From NCBI RefSeq assembly GCF_001718195.1, contig NZ_MCNV01000010.1:186001-250000 (forward strand): a stretch of DNA of 64,000 bases, in the 5' to 3' direction. Of this stretch, positions 37,895 to 46,501 are shown in pieces. How positions within the stretch are numbered: position 1 is the first letter of the stretch; each line of letters opens with the position of its first letter. The DNA comes from Paraburkholderia nodosa (GTDB lineage: Bacteria; Pseudomonadota; Gammaproteobacteria; Burkholderiales; Burkholderiaceae). Below the pieces are notes generated by a model, which saw only the letters and a program-made list of their open reading frames with translations, was not told the DNA's origin and searched no databases. A program made the translations under genes and the position numbers.

Positions 37895-38877
37895 GCGGCG
37901 TTTCTGCAAGCACCCGCACCACCTTCGTGTCGAGGCTCACGCGCAGGATCGACAAGCCGATCCTGATCTCGTTCGGGTGCATCGTTGCGCTGCTGCTCGT
38001 CGGCGGGATGTATTCGCGCAACTTCACGTCGCCGGAATACATCCTGCTGCAGCTGAAGGTCGGCGCGTTTCTCGGCATCATCGCGACCGGCTTGATGATG
38101 GTGATTCTGCTCGGCCACATCGACCTCTCGTTGCCGTGGACGATCACGGTGGGCGCAATGATGGCCTGTGCCGTCGCCGGACATGGCGAACTCGGGCAGA
38201 TTCTCGCGATTCCGGTCGGCATTGGCTGCGGCGTGCTGATCGGCATCGTCAACGGCATTCTCGTCGCGCTCCTGCGTATTCCTTCGATGATCGCGACGCT
38301 CGCGACCAACGCGGTCGCGCAGGGCATCATGATCGTCTATACGGGCGGATCGTCGCCGCAGGATTCCGCGCCGCTCGTCATGCGCTGGCTCGCCGCGGGC
38401 TGGCTCTTGCCGGGCGTGCCGAATGCCGTGGCGCTGTGGGTGGTGATCGGGGCCGCGACGATGTTCCTGCTCTCGCGCACGACCTTCGGGCGCACGCTGT
38501 ACGCGATCGGCAACACCGAGCGCGCGGCGTATCTTTCCGGCATCGATACCCGGCTCGTGACCGTGGCCGCGTTCGCCGTGTGCAGCGCCTTCGCCGCGTT
38601 CGGCGGCGTGCTGCTCGCGGGCTATGCGTCGAAGGCCGCGCAGTCGATGGGCGACGCCTACCTGCTGCCCGCGATCGCGGCGGTGGTGCTGGGCGGCACC
38701 TCCATTCTGGGCGGCCGCGGGTCGTACCTCGGCACTGTCGCCGGCGCGATCCTCATCACGCTGCTGCAGTCCATTCTCTCGGTCGCGCAGATGCCGGAGG
38801 CGGGGCGGCAGATCATCTACGGCGTGGTGATCGCGGCCATGCTGCTGCTGTACGGGCGCAGCAGGCGCGAAGTCTAG
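37891..38877 (+). CDS. sugar ABC transporter permease 2
   Basis: 328-residue RbsC-type permease and paralogue of the preceding one. It has TGLMMVILLGHIDLSLPWTI near helix 3 and VVLGGTSILGGRGSYLGTVA near the C-terminus. Last gene of the operon. A strong GC hairpin follows at 38881. No enzyme gene is attached, so catabolism of the imported compound must be encoded elsewhere. Confidence 0.9.
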   Translation: MSGVSASTRTTFVSRLTRRIDKPILISFGCIVALLLVGGMYSRNFTSPEYILLQLKVGAFLGIIATGLMMVILLGHIDLSLPWTITVGAMMACAVAGHGELGQILAIPVGIGCGVLIGIVNGILVALLRIPSMIATLATNAVAQGIMIVYTGGSSPQDSAPLVMRWLAAGWLLPGVPNAVALWVVIGAATMFLLSRTTFGRTLYAIGNTERAAYLSGIDTRLVTVAAFAVCSAFAAFGGVLLAGYASKAAQSMGDAYLLPAIAAVVLGGTSILGGRGSYLGTVAGAILITLLQSILSVAQMPEAGRQIIYGVVIAAMLLLYGRSRREV

Positions 38878-38880
38878 GGC

Positions 38881-38898
38881 GCGGGGGCGAGCCCCCGC
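38881..38898. terminator. GC hairpin after the sugar ABC operon
   Basis: GCGGGGGC-GA-GCCCCCGC is a perfect 8-bp stem in the gap between the convergent permease and SDR genes. No T-run follows, so it may stabilise 3' ends rather than terminate intrinsically. Confidence 0.4.
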
Positions 38899-38931
38899 TA
38901 CATGCTCAATCCATCTGAACGAACCGGAACG

Positions 38932-39735
38932 TCACTGCGCGACGCGATAGCGCGGCGCGGGCGTGTTGCTGGACAGCTGCGTGGACATCGCGCGGCGAGC
39001 CGTCTCGAACGCGTTCCATTGCTCCACGTCGTGCAGCGACGGAATCGTCACGGTTTCACCGCGCTCGAAGCCGGTGAGGGCGGCGCGCACCATGTCCTGC
39101 GCCGACATCACGATCGCGCTGTCGAGATGTTCGAGCGGCAGGCCGCCCGTCTCCCAGAACTCCGTAGCCGTGGCGCCGGGCAGCACCGCCTGCACGCGGA
39201 TGCCCTTGCTCGCCAGTTCGTGATGCAGCGACTGGCTGAACGCGAGCACGAAGGCCTTGGTGCCGCCATACACGCCGTTGAGAATCTCGGGCGCGATGCT
39301 CACGATGGAAGCGATGTTGATGATCGCCCCCTGGCCGCGCGCCACGAAACCCGGCACGGCCGCATACGTGAGCCGCGTGAGCGCGGTGACGTTCAACTCG
39401 ATCATGCGCGTCATGTAATCGACGTCGCTCTCCACGAGCGGCGTGTGCGTGCCGATGCCCGCGTTGTTCACGAGCAGCGTGAGGCTGGCGTCTTCGCGCA
39501 GATGCGCTTCCACGGCGGCGAGATCGTCACGGTCGTTGAGATCGGCGGCGAGCACTTCCACGTCGCGCCGGGTTTCGCTCGTGATGCGCTCAGCGAGCGC
39601 GGCGAGCCGCTCGCGATTGCGCGCGACGAGCACGAGGTCGTAGCCCTGGCGCGCGAGTTCCGCGGCGTACACGGCGCCGATGCCGGACGATGCGCCGGTG
39701 ACGAGCGCGGTGCCGCGATGGGTTGGCTGGTTCAT
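38932..39735 (-). CDS. SDR-family oxidoreductase
   Basis: 267-residue short-chain dehydrogenase with an N-terminal Rossmann motif TGASSGIGAVYA, LLVNNAGIGTHTPL, catalytic Ser in IINIASIVSI and Tyr-Lys in VYGGTKAFVLAF. ATG 39735 has AAGGAG at ideal spacing. It is divergent from the GlxA-type regulator at 39878 by about 140 bp, which likely controls it. Substrate unknown; the layout resembles DltE-type reductases. Confidence 0.88.
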   Translation of the reverse strand: MNQPTHRGTALVTGASSGIGAVYAAELARQGYDLVLVARNRERLAALAERITSETRRDVEVLAADLNDRDDLAAVEAHLREDASLTLLVNNAGIGTHTPLVESDVDYMTRMIELNVTALTRLTYAAVPGFVARGQGAIINIASIVSIAPEILNGVYGGTKAFVLAFSQSLHHELASKGIRVQAVLPGATATEFWETGGLPLEHLDSAIVMSAQDMVRAALTGFERGETVTIPSLHDVEQWNAFETARRAMSTQLSSNTPAPRYRVAQ

Positions 39736-39814
39736 GATCAAGCTCCTTGGCGTAGCGGCGCGGGTGGTTAGGTAACGTGCAAGTGGCGCTGCTGTGAATA
39801 CATTCTGGCCGCGA

Positions 39815-39841
39815 TTGACCGTGGCGCAAATGACGTATAAG
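39815..39841 (+). promoter_or_regulatory. possible promoter for the GlxA-type regulator
   Basis: TTGACC and TATAAG are separated by 15 bp and lie about 37 bp before the ATG at 39878. The spacer is short, so the call is tentative. Confidence 0.25.
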
Positions 39842-39877
39842 GTCGTGATTCAGGACATGCAGCGACAGGAACAGGAC

Positions 39878-40831
39878 ATGCACCGCATCGGCTACCTTTT
39901 GAGCGACGAATTCCAGGTGATGGCGCTCGCAACCCAAAGCGTTTTCGAATACGCGAACATGATGGCCGACTCGCCGTTCTACGCGATCGAGAACTATTCG
40001 GTGGAGGGTGGCGCGGTGCGTTCGTCGCTCGGCATGAGCGTGGAGACGCTGCGCACCCCCGCGCCCGCGCGCAGCCGCGTGGACACCTGGATCGTGGCGG
40101 GCGTGAACGACCCGCGTACCGTGGACGCGGAGCCCGCGGTGCTGGCGTTCCTGCGCCGCGCGAGCGGCCGCGCGCGACGGGTGGCGGGTATCTGCACGGG
40201 CGGTTTCGTGCTGGCCGAGGCGGGCCTGCTCGACGGTCGCCGCGCCACCACGCACTGGTACTACGCGCGCGATCTGCAGCAGCGCTTTCCCGAAGTGCGC
40301 GTGGAAGACGACCGCATCTATATCGTCGACGGGCCGGTCTGGACTTCGGCGGGCATGACGGCGGGGCTCGATCTCGCGCTTGCCATGGTCGAACGCGACC
40401 TCGGCGCTGAGACGGCGCGCTCGGTGGCGCACAAGCTAGTCATGCATCAGCGGCGCTCGGGCGGCCAGTCGCAGCATTCCGAAATGCTCGCGCTCGCGCC
40501 GAAATCGGACCGCATTCAGAACGCGCTCGACTACGCGCGCCGCAACCTGAGCAGCGCGCTCACGGTGGAGCAGCTTGCAGAGGCCGTGCACCTGAGCCCG
40601 CGCCAGTTCAGCCGCGTGTTCACAGCGGAAACGGGGCAGTCGCCGGCGCGCGCCGTGGAAGGCCTGCGTCTCGAGGCGGCGCGCCTCATGATCGAACAGA
40701 GCACGCATCCGCTCGATGTCATCGCACGCGAGACCGGCTTTCGCGACCGGCGGCACATGCGCGAAGCGTTCGTGCGTGGGTTCGGCGTGCCGCCGCAGGC
40801 GGTGCGGCGCGAGGTGCGGGCGGGGCCGTAG
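39878..40831 (+). CDS. GlxA-family AraC-type regulator (DJ-1/PfpI + HTH)
   Basis: 317 residues. The N-terminal class I glutamine amidotransferase-like domain (about 1-185, with RRVAGICTGGFVLAEAG around the conserved Cys) is joined to a C-terminal AraC HTH domain (about 210-310, with LAEAVHLSPRQFSRVFTAET). ATG 39878 is chosen since AGGA lies 7 bp upstream; earlier in-frame starts give only a non-conserved extension. It ends 14 bp from the convergent second GlxA-type gene. Confidence 0.85.
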   Translation: MHRIGYLLSDEFQVMALATQSVFEYANMMADSPFYAIENYSVEGGAVRSSLGMSVETLRTPAPARSRVDTWIVAGVNDPRTVDAEPAVLAFLRRASGRARRVAGICTGGFVLAEAGLLDGRRATTHWYYARDLQQRFPEVRVEDDRIYIVDGPVWTSAGMTAGLDLALAMVERDLGAETARSVAHKLVMHQRRSGGQSQHSEMLALAPKSDRIQNALDYARRNLSSALTVEQLAEAVHLSPRQFSRVFTAETGQSPARAVEGLRLEAARLMIEQSTHPLDVIARETGFRDRRHMREAFVRGFGVPPQAVRREVRAGP

Positions 40832-40845
40832 GCGCAACGAGGCTG

Positions 40846-41841
40846 CTAGGTATCGGCCTTTGCGGTGCGTTTGGCTTTTGCTGTGACAGCGCCGAAGTGC
40901 GCGCGATATTGCTGCGGCGTGGTGCCCAGCTTGCGCTTGAATGCCACGCGCAATTGGTCGGCGTCGCGCATGCCGCATCGAAAGGCCACCGTCTTCAACG
41001 GCGCCGTGCTGTTTTCCAGCATCACGCGCGCGGCGTCGATGCGTGCGCTCTCGACAAATTCGGCGGGCGTCACATTGGTGTCGCGCACAAAAATTCTCGC
41101 GAAGTTTCGCTTGCTCATCTGCGCGACGCCGGCGAGCACCTCAACGCCAAGATCTTCATTCAGATGCCCGAGCACGTACTGCTGCACCTGGGCGATGGGC
41201 GACGTCGCTTCCGCGTAGGGCGTGAGATACGGGCTGAATTGCGACTGGCCGCCCGCGCGCTGCACGAACACCACGAGCCGTCGCGCCACCTGCAGCGCGA
41301 TTTCCGGGCCATGATCCTGAGCGAGCAGGTACAGCGAGAGATCGATGCCCGCCGTCACGCCCGCCGAGGTATAGAGATTGCCGTCCTGTATGAAGATGCG
41401 GTCGAATTCGACGTTCGCGGTCGGGCACATCGCGGCGAGCGCGGCTGCGTCGTTCCAGTGCGTCGTCACGCTGCGGCCGTCGAGCAAGCCCGCGCGCCCC
41501 AGCGTCAGCGCGCCGTTGCAGATGGAGCCGAAGCGCCAGGCGCGCGTGCTAGCTTCGCGCAGCCACGCGTGCGCCGTATCGGCAAGCGGCTGCTCAACGA
41601 GCGATGGGCCGCCCGCAACGAGCAGCAAATCGTAATGGCCGCCTGCTTCGTCGAAGTACCGGTCCGCGCCGATCCGCACACCGCTGGAACAGCGTACGGT
41701 GTCGCGTTCCGTTGCGATCAGCTCGAGCTGGTATTGCGCCTCGGGCGGCAGCAGGCGATTGGCCTCCGAGAAGACGTCGGTGGGCCCGAACACATCGAGG
41801 GCCTGGACGCCTGGAAAGACGAATAGCGCAACGGTCAGCAT
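40846..41841 (-). CDS. second GlxA-family AraC-type regulator
   Basis: 331 residues with the same two-domain layout: DJ-1/PfpI-like sensor (MLTVALFVFPGVQALDVFG, GSICNGALTLGRAGLLDG) and AraC HTH (VLAGVAQMSKRNFARIF, FRCGMRDADQLRVAFKRKLG). It follows the DHA2 transporter gene by 39 bp on the same strand and probably regulates it. Although tail-to-tail with the regulator at 39878, the two are clearly different sequences and not a recent duplication. Confidence 0.88.
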   Translation of the reverse strand: MLTVALFVFPGVQALDVFGPTDVFSEANRLLPPEAQYQLELIATERDTVRCSSGVRIGADRYFDEAGGHYDLLLVAGGPSLVEQPLADTAHAWLREASTRAWRFGSICNGALTLGRAGLLDGRSVTTHWNDAAALAAMCPTANVEFDRIFIQDGNLYTSAGVTAGIDLSLYLLAQDHGPEIALQVARRLVVFVQRAGGQSQFSPYLTPYAEATSPIAQVQQYVLGHLNEDLGVEVLAGVAQMSKRNFARIFVRDTNVTPAEFVESARIDAARVMLENSTAPLKTVAFRCGMRDADQLRVAFKRKLGTTPQQYRAHFGAVTAKAKRTAKADT

Positions 41842-41880
41842 CGTGTTGAACGAAGAACGGAATCAGGGATCGGAGGTTCG

Positions 41881-43278
41881 CTAGCGTCGCGCGAGAATAT
41901 GCGCGCCCGCGCTGCGCGGCAGCAGCACGCTGTCGACCACGCCAAGCGCCGCGAGCGCCGTGATGAACCAGAACGCGAGATGGAAGTCGGCTGCGCCCGC
42001 CGTGCCCGCATGGGTGCCGCGCAGCGCCTCGGCAACCGAAAGCGCCAGCGCACCCACGGCGATCCCCATGCCGGCGTTCATCTGCTGCAGCACGGAGAAG
42101 AGCGTCGTCGCGTCGCGCATCTGCGCCTGGGGCACGTCGGCGAAACCAATGGTGTTCAGGGCGGTGAACTGCATCGAGCGCACGAGGCCGCTGAAGAACA
42201 GCAACGCGGCCACGACGACACGCGGCGTATCGGCCCCGAGCAGCGTGAAGCCCGCAAAGCCGAGCGCGACCAGCGTGCCGTTGCCGATCAAGACGGTGCG
42301 AAAGCCGAAGCGGTTCATGACCCACGTGGTGCCCGGCTTCATGCATAGATTGCCGGCGAACAGCCACAGCAGCAGTGCGCCCGATGCCACGGCGCTCCAC
42401 CCGAACGCCACCTGGAACATGAGCGGCAGCAGAAACGGCGCGGTGCCGATGGCCGTGTGAAACAGCGAGCCGCCGAACACGGTCACGCGAAAGGTGTTGA
42501 TCTTCACGGGCGCGAGATCGAACAGCGGATGCGGCACGCGCCGCACATGCACGACGGCCGCCGCCAACAGTGCAATGCCCGCCACGCAGGTGCCGATCGA
42601 CACGGGCGCGGTGACGTCGGAGCGGCTCGCCATCTCGATGCCGCTCATGACGAACGCGAAGCCGAGGCCGCTCAACAAGAAGCCGAAGGTATCGAAGCGC
42701 CGCGGTTGCGTATGCTCGTCGCGCAGGAGCAGCAGAGCGGCCACGAGCGCGGCCACGCCCAGCGGCAGGTTGAGCAGGAAGATCCAGTGCCAGCTCCAGT
42801 GCGTGCTGATCCAGCCGCCGAGCGGCGGTCCGAGAATCGGCGCGACCAGCGCGGGCCAGGTGAGGATCGCAATGGCGCGCACGATCTCGTGCTTCGGCGT
42901 GTCGCGCAGCACGACGAGCCGGCCCACCGGCACCATCATCGCGCCGCCCAGCCCCTGCAGCACGCGCGCGGCGGTGAAGGCGAACAGGCCCGAACTCAGC
43001 GCGCACAGCAGCGAGGCCACGCTGAACACGGTGATGGCCGTGGCGAACACGCGCCGCGCGCCGAAGCGCTCGGCGAACCAGCCGCTCACGGGGATGAACA
43101 TCGTCAGCGCGACGAGGTACGCGGAGACGCCGATCGAGAGATACGCGGGCGCCGTGTGAAAGTCGCGCGCGATGATGGGCAGCGAGGTGGTGATGACGGT
43201 GGCGTCGAGGTTCTCCATGAAGAACGTTGCGGCCACAAGGAATGCGACGGCGGTGCGGCGATCGAGGGCGTGCGGCAT
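41881..43278 (-). CDS. MFS transporter, DHA2 family
   Basis: 465-residue drug:H+ antiporter-like protein with about 14 membrane helices. The first helix contains the family motif FMENLDATVITTSLPIIARD; motif C-like GPPLGGWISTHWSWHWIF is also present. The ATG at 43278 gives a short cytoplasmic N-terminus as in relatives; the longer in-frame extension is not supported. Likely exports a toxic small molecule under control of the adjacent GlxA-type regulator. Confidence 0.88.
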   Translation of the reverse strand: MPHALDRRTAVAFLVAATFFMENLDATVITTSLPIIARDFHTAPAYLSIGVSAYLVALTMFIPVSGWFAERFGARRVFATAITVFSVASLLCALSSGLFAFTAARVLQGLGGAMMVPVGRLVVLRDTPKHEIVRAIAILTWPALVAPILGPPLGGWISTHWSWHWIFLLNLPLGVAALVAALLLLRDEHTQPRRFDTFGFLLSGLGFAFVMSGIEMASRSDVTAPVSIGTCVAGIALLAAAVVHVRRVPHPLFDLAPVKINTFRVTVFGGSLFHTAIGTAPFLLPLMFQVAFGWSAVASGALLLWLFAGNLCMKPGTTWVMNRFGFRTVLIGNGTLVALGFAGFTLLGADTPRVVVAALLFFSGLVRSMQFTALNTIGFADVPQAQMRDATTLFSVLQQMNAGMGIAVGALALSVAEALRGTHAGTAGAADFHLAFWFITALAALGVVDSVLLPRSAGAHILARR

Positions 43279-43440
43279 CAGGGCGTGTTCCAGGATTTTC
43301 CGGGCGTGATTCTTCGTCGGCCGCCGGATTCGGCGCTCAGTGTCCCTCATTCTACTGAAGTTGGCCCCGCTGCCACTGGCACGGTCCCTGCATGATCTGG
43401 CGGGACCATGCGATATCCATCGCGAAGGGAGGTCGATACG

Positions 43441-43728
43441 ATGAGCAACCAGTCCGACGAGTCCGAACATCCCGAACAGCCCGACGATGCACCGGAACCG
43501 CGCGGCACGGATCTGCCCAAGCCAATTGGGGACGCTGTGCCTGCACCCACCGAGCCGGGTCTCGATCAGCCGCTGCCACCCAAGACTTTGCCAACGGAGG
43601 AGGCGGGCAAGGACCCAGGCGAGAAAGATCGGGCGCCGCACAACGACATTTCCAGGCCGCTGGGCGATGCGGTGCCCACGCCGGTCGAGCCCGGCCTCGA
43701 TCAGCCTCTGCCGCCTAAACAGCACTAG
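43441..43728 (+). CDS. small proline-rich protein with an internal 21-residue duplication
   Basis: 95 residues, acidic and proline rich, predicted disordered, with no signal peptide. The segment starting PIGDAVPAPTEPGLDQ (28-48) recurs as PLGDAVPTPVEPGLDQ (73-93), identical at 18 of 21 positions; both copies end in PLPPK. A very good ribosome site (GGGAGG) precedes the ATG, which supports expression. Divergent from the DHA2 gene and convergent with the dehydrogenase operon. No function can be assigned. Confidence 0.7.
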   Translation: MSNQSDESEHPEQPDDAPEPRGTDLPKPIGDAVPAPTEPGLDQPLPPKTLPTEEAGKDPGEKDRAPHNDISRPLGDAVPTPVEPGLDQPLPPKQH

Positions 43729-43748
43729 CGAAACACGCGGCGGCTTCG

Positions 43749-46043
43749 CTACGCCTTGAGCGCGTTCCGCGACTTCGGCCCGAGCAGCGGCAAGTCGCGG
43801 ATTCTCACACCGGTCGCGTCGGCAATCGCGTTGGCGAGCGCTGCCGCGGCCGGTCCTTGCGCCGCTTCGCCCACACCGAGAAACGGCAGGCCGGGGCGAT
43901 CGATCAGCACAACCTCCACGCGCCCGGGCACCGACGCGAAGCGCATGATCGGGTAAGTGCTCCAGTCGAAGCTCGTAATACCTTCGCGGTCGAAATGCGT
44001 TTCCTCGAAGAGCGTCCAGCTCGCGGACTGCAAAATGCCGCCTTCGACCTGGTTGCGCACGCCATCCGGATTGACGATCTGACCGCAGTCGATGGCGGAG
44101 ACCACGCGCTCGATACGCACCTCGCCGGTATCGCGCATGACGGTCACGTCCATGGCAATGGCGAGGTAGGCCATCAGGTTCTTGTATTGGGCGAATGCAA
44201 AGCCGGAGCCGGACGCGCGCACGTCCGGGTGCGTCGCACGCGCGGCATGTGCACGCCAGCCGAATCGATCGGCCACGGCATGAATGACGGCTTGCGCGCG
44301 TGGGTCGTCGAGATGCTTGAGCCGGAACGCGACAGGGTCTGCTTGCGCGGCACTCGCAAGCTCGTCGATCAAGCTCTCGATGGCGAACACGTTCATATGC
44401 GCGCCGAGCGAGCGCATGGCCGAGACGCGTATCGGCATATCGGGCAGGAAGTGATGCTGCACGTGCAGCATCGGCACGCGGTAGAGCGGAATGCTGTTGC
44501 GGTCGCCGCCGCCTTCCGGCATGGGAATCGGCTTGGGCGGCGCGGGCGTGAAGGGTTGCGCGAGCAGCTGCGCCGGCAAGAGCCGGCCCGCGTTCTCGAT
44601 GCGATTGTTATGGGTATTGCTCCATAGTTCGTATTGCCAGGCGACGATCGATCCGCCGGCGTCGAGCGACGCGCTCGCCTCCACGGTCATCGCGGGGCCG
44701 AACGGCTCCCACAGGTGTTCCTGCTCGCGCATGAACTGCACGCGCACCGGCCGGCCGGGCAGCTCGCGGGCGATGAGCGCGGCGTCACCGGAGGCGTCGT
44801 CCGCGCCGTTGTGTCCGTAGCAGCCCGAACCTTCCACGTGCACGCAGCGCACTTTCTCGCCCGGCATGCCGAGCATCTCGGCTATGCCGGCGCGCAGCGG
44901 GTAGACGCCTTGCGTGTGCGTCCAGACCGTCATGACGCCGTTGTCGAGTTGCGCGAGCGCGCACGAAGGCCCGATCGATCCGTGCGTCAAATAGGGCTTC
45001 GAATAGCGGGCTTTCAACGTCACCGCCGACTGGCGTGCGGGCGCGCCCTGATCCGCCACGACGATTTCCTGTGCGGGCAGGTTCATTAGAAACGCGTGAA
45101 CTCCGGCGGGGTCGGGCAGCGGAGGGCCCGGCTGCCACTGCGCCGCGAGCGCGAGTTCGCGCATGGCGACGATGGCGCGCCATTCGTCGTCGGCGACCAC
45201 GGCGAGGTAGTCGCCGTTGCGCACGACCTTGACGACGCCAGGCAGCGCCGCCACGCGCGCGCTATCGACAGCAACGAGCCGCGCGCCATAGGAGGGCGGC
45301 CTCACGACGCGCGCGTGCAGCATGCCGGCGAGCCGTAGGTCCTGAACATAGCTCGGGCCGCCCGTGACCTTGCCCGGAATATCAACGCGCGGCAGCGTGT
45401 GCCCGATCACGGCGTAGTGCGCGGGCGGCTTTGTCGCGGCGTTGGGCTGCGCGTCCTGGTGCAGGTTCGCGTGCTGCACCGCTTCGCTGTAGGTCACGCG
45501 CCTTCCGTCGGCAGCGAGGATCGCGCCGTCGCGCGTGGTGAGCGCGTTGGCATCGACGCCCAACTGCGCCGCTGCGCTTTCGACGAGCAGCGTGCGCACC
45601 TGGGCCGCCGCGTTGAGGATGGCCGTGCCGCTGTCCGCCATCGTGTGGCTGCCCGCCGTGTAGCCCTCATTCGGCGTGGCGGCCGTATCGGCCGTGATCA
45701 GTTCGATCGCGTGAGGCGCGAGGTCGAGTTCTTCGGCGGCGAGTTGCAGGAGCGCCGTGCGAACGCCGGTGCCCAATTCCACCTTGCCCGTGAACACGCT
45801 CACGTGACCGTCCGGTGCGACCTTGATCCACGCGTCGAGCGATGGCGTGGTCTTGAGGCTGCCGGGCAGCTTCGGGGCGCTCGCGTGGAAAGTGCCCGCT
45901 TCGGTGGTGGTTTGGGCGAGGGCGGCCATGCCCGGCACGATGGCGAAGCTCACCATGAGCGAGCCGCCCACGAGGAAGCGACGGCGCGTGGCGTCGTCGG
46001 GGCCGCCAGGGGCGAGCGAAGAGGATGGGCGAGTGCGGCTCAT
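43749..46043 (-). CDS. iorB: molybdopterin-binding aldehyde/isoquinoline oxidoreductase large subunit
   Basis: 764-residue xanthine-oxidase-family subunit of the IorB type. The N-terminus carries a twin-arginine signal (RRRFLVGGSLMVSFAIVPG), so it is exported folded to the periplasm. Core stretches include FTGKVELGTGVRTALLQLA, GHNGADDASGDAALIAREL and the C-terminal LPFLGVGEAAQGPAAAALANA, whose GVGE contains the family's catalytic Glu. It overlaps the 2Fe-2S subunit gene by 4 bp. Substrate unknown; aldehydes or N-heterocycles are typical. Confidence 0.88.
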   Translation of the reverse strand: MSRTRPSSSLAPGGPDDATRRRFLVGGSLMVSFAIVPGMAALAQTTTEAGTFHASAPKLPGSLKTTPSLDAWIKVAPDGHVSVFTGKVELGTGVRTALLQLAAEELDLAPHAIELITADTAATPNEGYTAGSHTMADSGTAILNAAAQVRTLLVESAAAQLGVDANALTTRDGAILAADGRRVTYSEAVQHANLHQDAQPNAATKPPAHYAVIGHTLPRVDIPGKVTGGPSYVQDLRLAGMLHARVVRPPSYGARLVAVDSARVAALPGVVKVVRNGDYLAVVADDEWRAIVAMRELALAAQWQPGPPLPDPAGVHAFLMNLPAQEIVVADQGAPARQSAVTLKARYSKPYLTHGSIGPSCALAQLDNGVMTVWTHTQGVYPLRAGIAEMLGMPGEKVRCVHVEGSGCYGHNGADDASGDAALIARELPGRPVRVQFMREQEHLWEPFGPAMTVEASASLDAGGSIVAWQYELWSNTHNNRIENAGRLLPAQLLAQPFTPAPPKPIPMPEGGGDRNSIPLYRVPMLHVQHHFLPDMPIRVSAMRSLGAHMNVFAIESLIDELASAAQADPVAFRLKHLDDPRAQAVIHAVADRFGWRAHAARATHPDVRASGSGFAFAQYKNLMAYLAIAMDVTVMRDTGEVRIERVVSAIDCGQIVNPDGVRNQVEGGILQSASWTLFEETHFDREGITSFDWSTYPIMRFASVPGRVEVVLIDRPGLPFLGVGEAAQGPAAAALANAIADATGVRIRDLPLLGPKSRNALKA

Positions 46044-46501
46044 GACTGCGTGGCCGCCGCTACTTGCCGGATCGCCGCGAGGATGCGCATATGCGTGCCA
46101 CAGCGGCACAGATTCGGCTGCATATAACGGCGAATCTCGTCGTCCGTGGCGTGCGGCGTGCGCTCCAGAAGCGTTTGCGCGCGCATGATCATGCCCGCGA
46201 TGCAGTAGCCGCACTGCGCGGCCTGCTGATCGATAAAGGCCTGTTGCAGCGGCCCAGGATGATCTGCGCTGCCGAGTCCTTCGACGGTGCGCACGGGCCG
46301 CTCGGCCACGGCCACGACCGGCAGCAGGCACGAGAACACCGGCTCGCCGCCCACGCTCACCGTGCACGCGCCGCATTGCCCGAGCCCGCAGCCGAACTTT
46401 GCGCCATTGAGCCGCAACTGGTTGCGCAGCACATAGAGCAGCGGCGTGGACGGATCGGCATCGACGGTATGGCTGACGCCGTTGACGTTGAGCGTAATCA
46501 T
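46040..46501 (-). CDS. iorA: 2Fe-2S subunit of the molybdenum dehydrogenase
   Basis: 153 residues with the plant-type ferredoxin fold and a second all-helical 2Fe-2S domain. The first cluster ligands are CGLGQCGACTV plus a later Cys (FSCLLP). The second cluster uses CGYCIAGM and CRCGTH. It passes electrons from the molybdopterin site to the cytochrome encoded upstream. It overlaps both neighbours by 4 bp. Confidence 0.92.
   Translation of the reverse strand: MITLNVNGVSHTVDADPSTPLLYVLRNQLRLNGAKFGCGLGQCGACTVSVGGEPVFSCLLPVVAVAERPVRTVEGLGSADHPGPLQQAFIDQQAAQCGYCIAGMIMRAQTLLERTPHATDDEIRRYMQPNLCRCGTHMRILAAIRQVAAATQS

Noticed and set aside
38881-38898. GC hairpin as part of an attachment site or REP array
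   Set aside because: Only one copy was noticed and it lies between convergent genes, so a transcript-end role is simpler.
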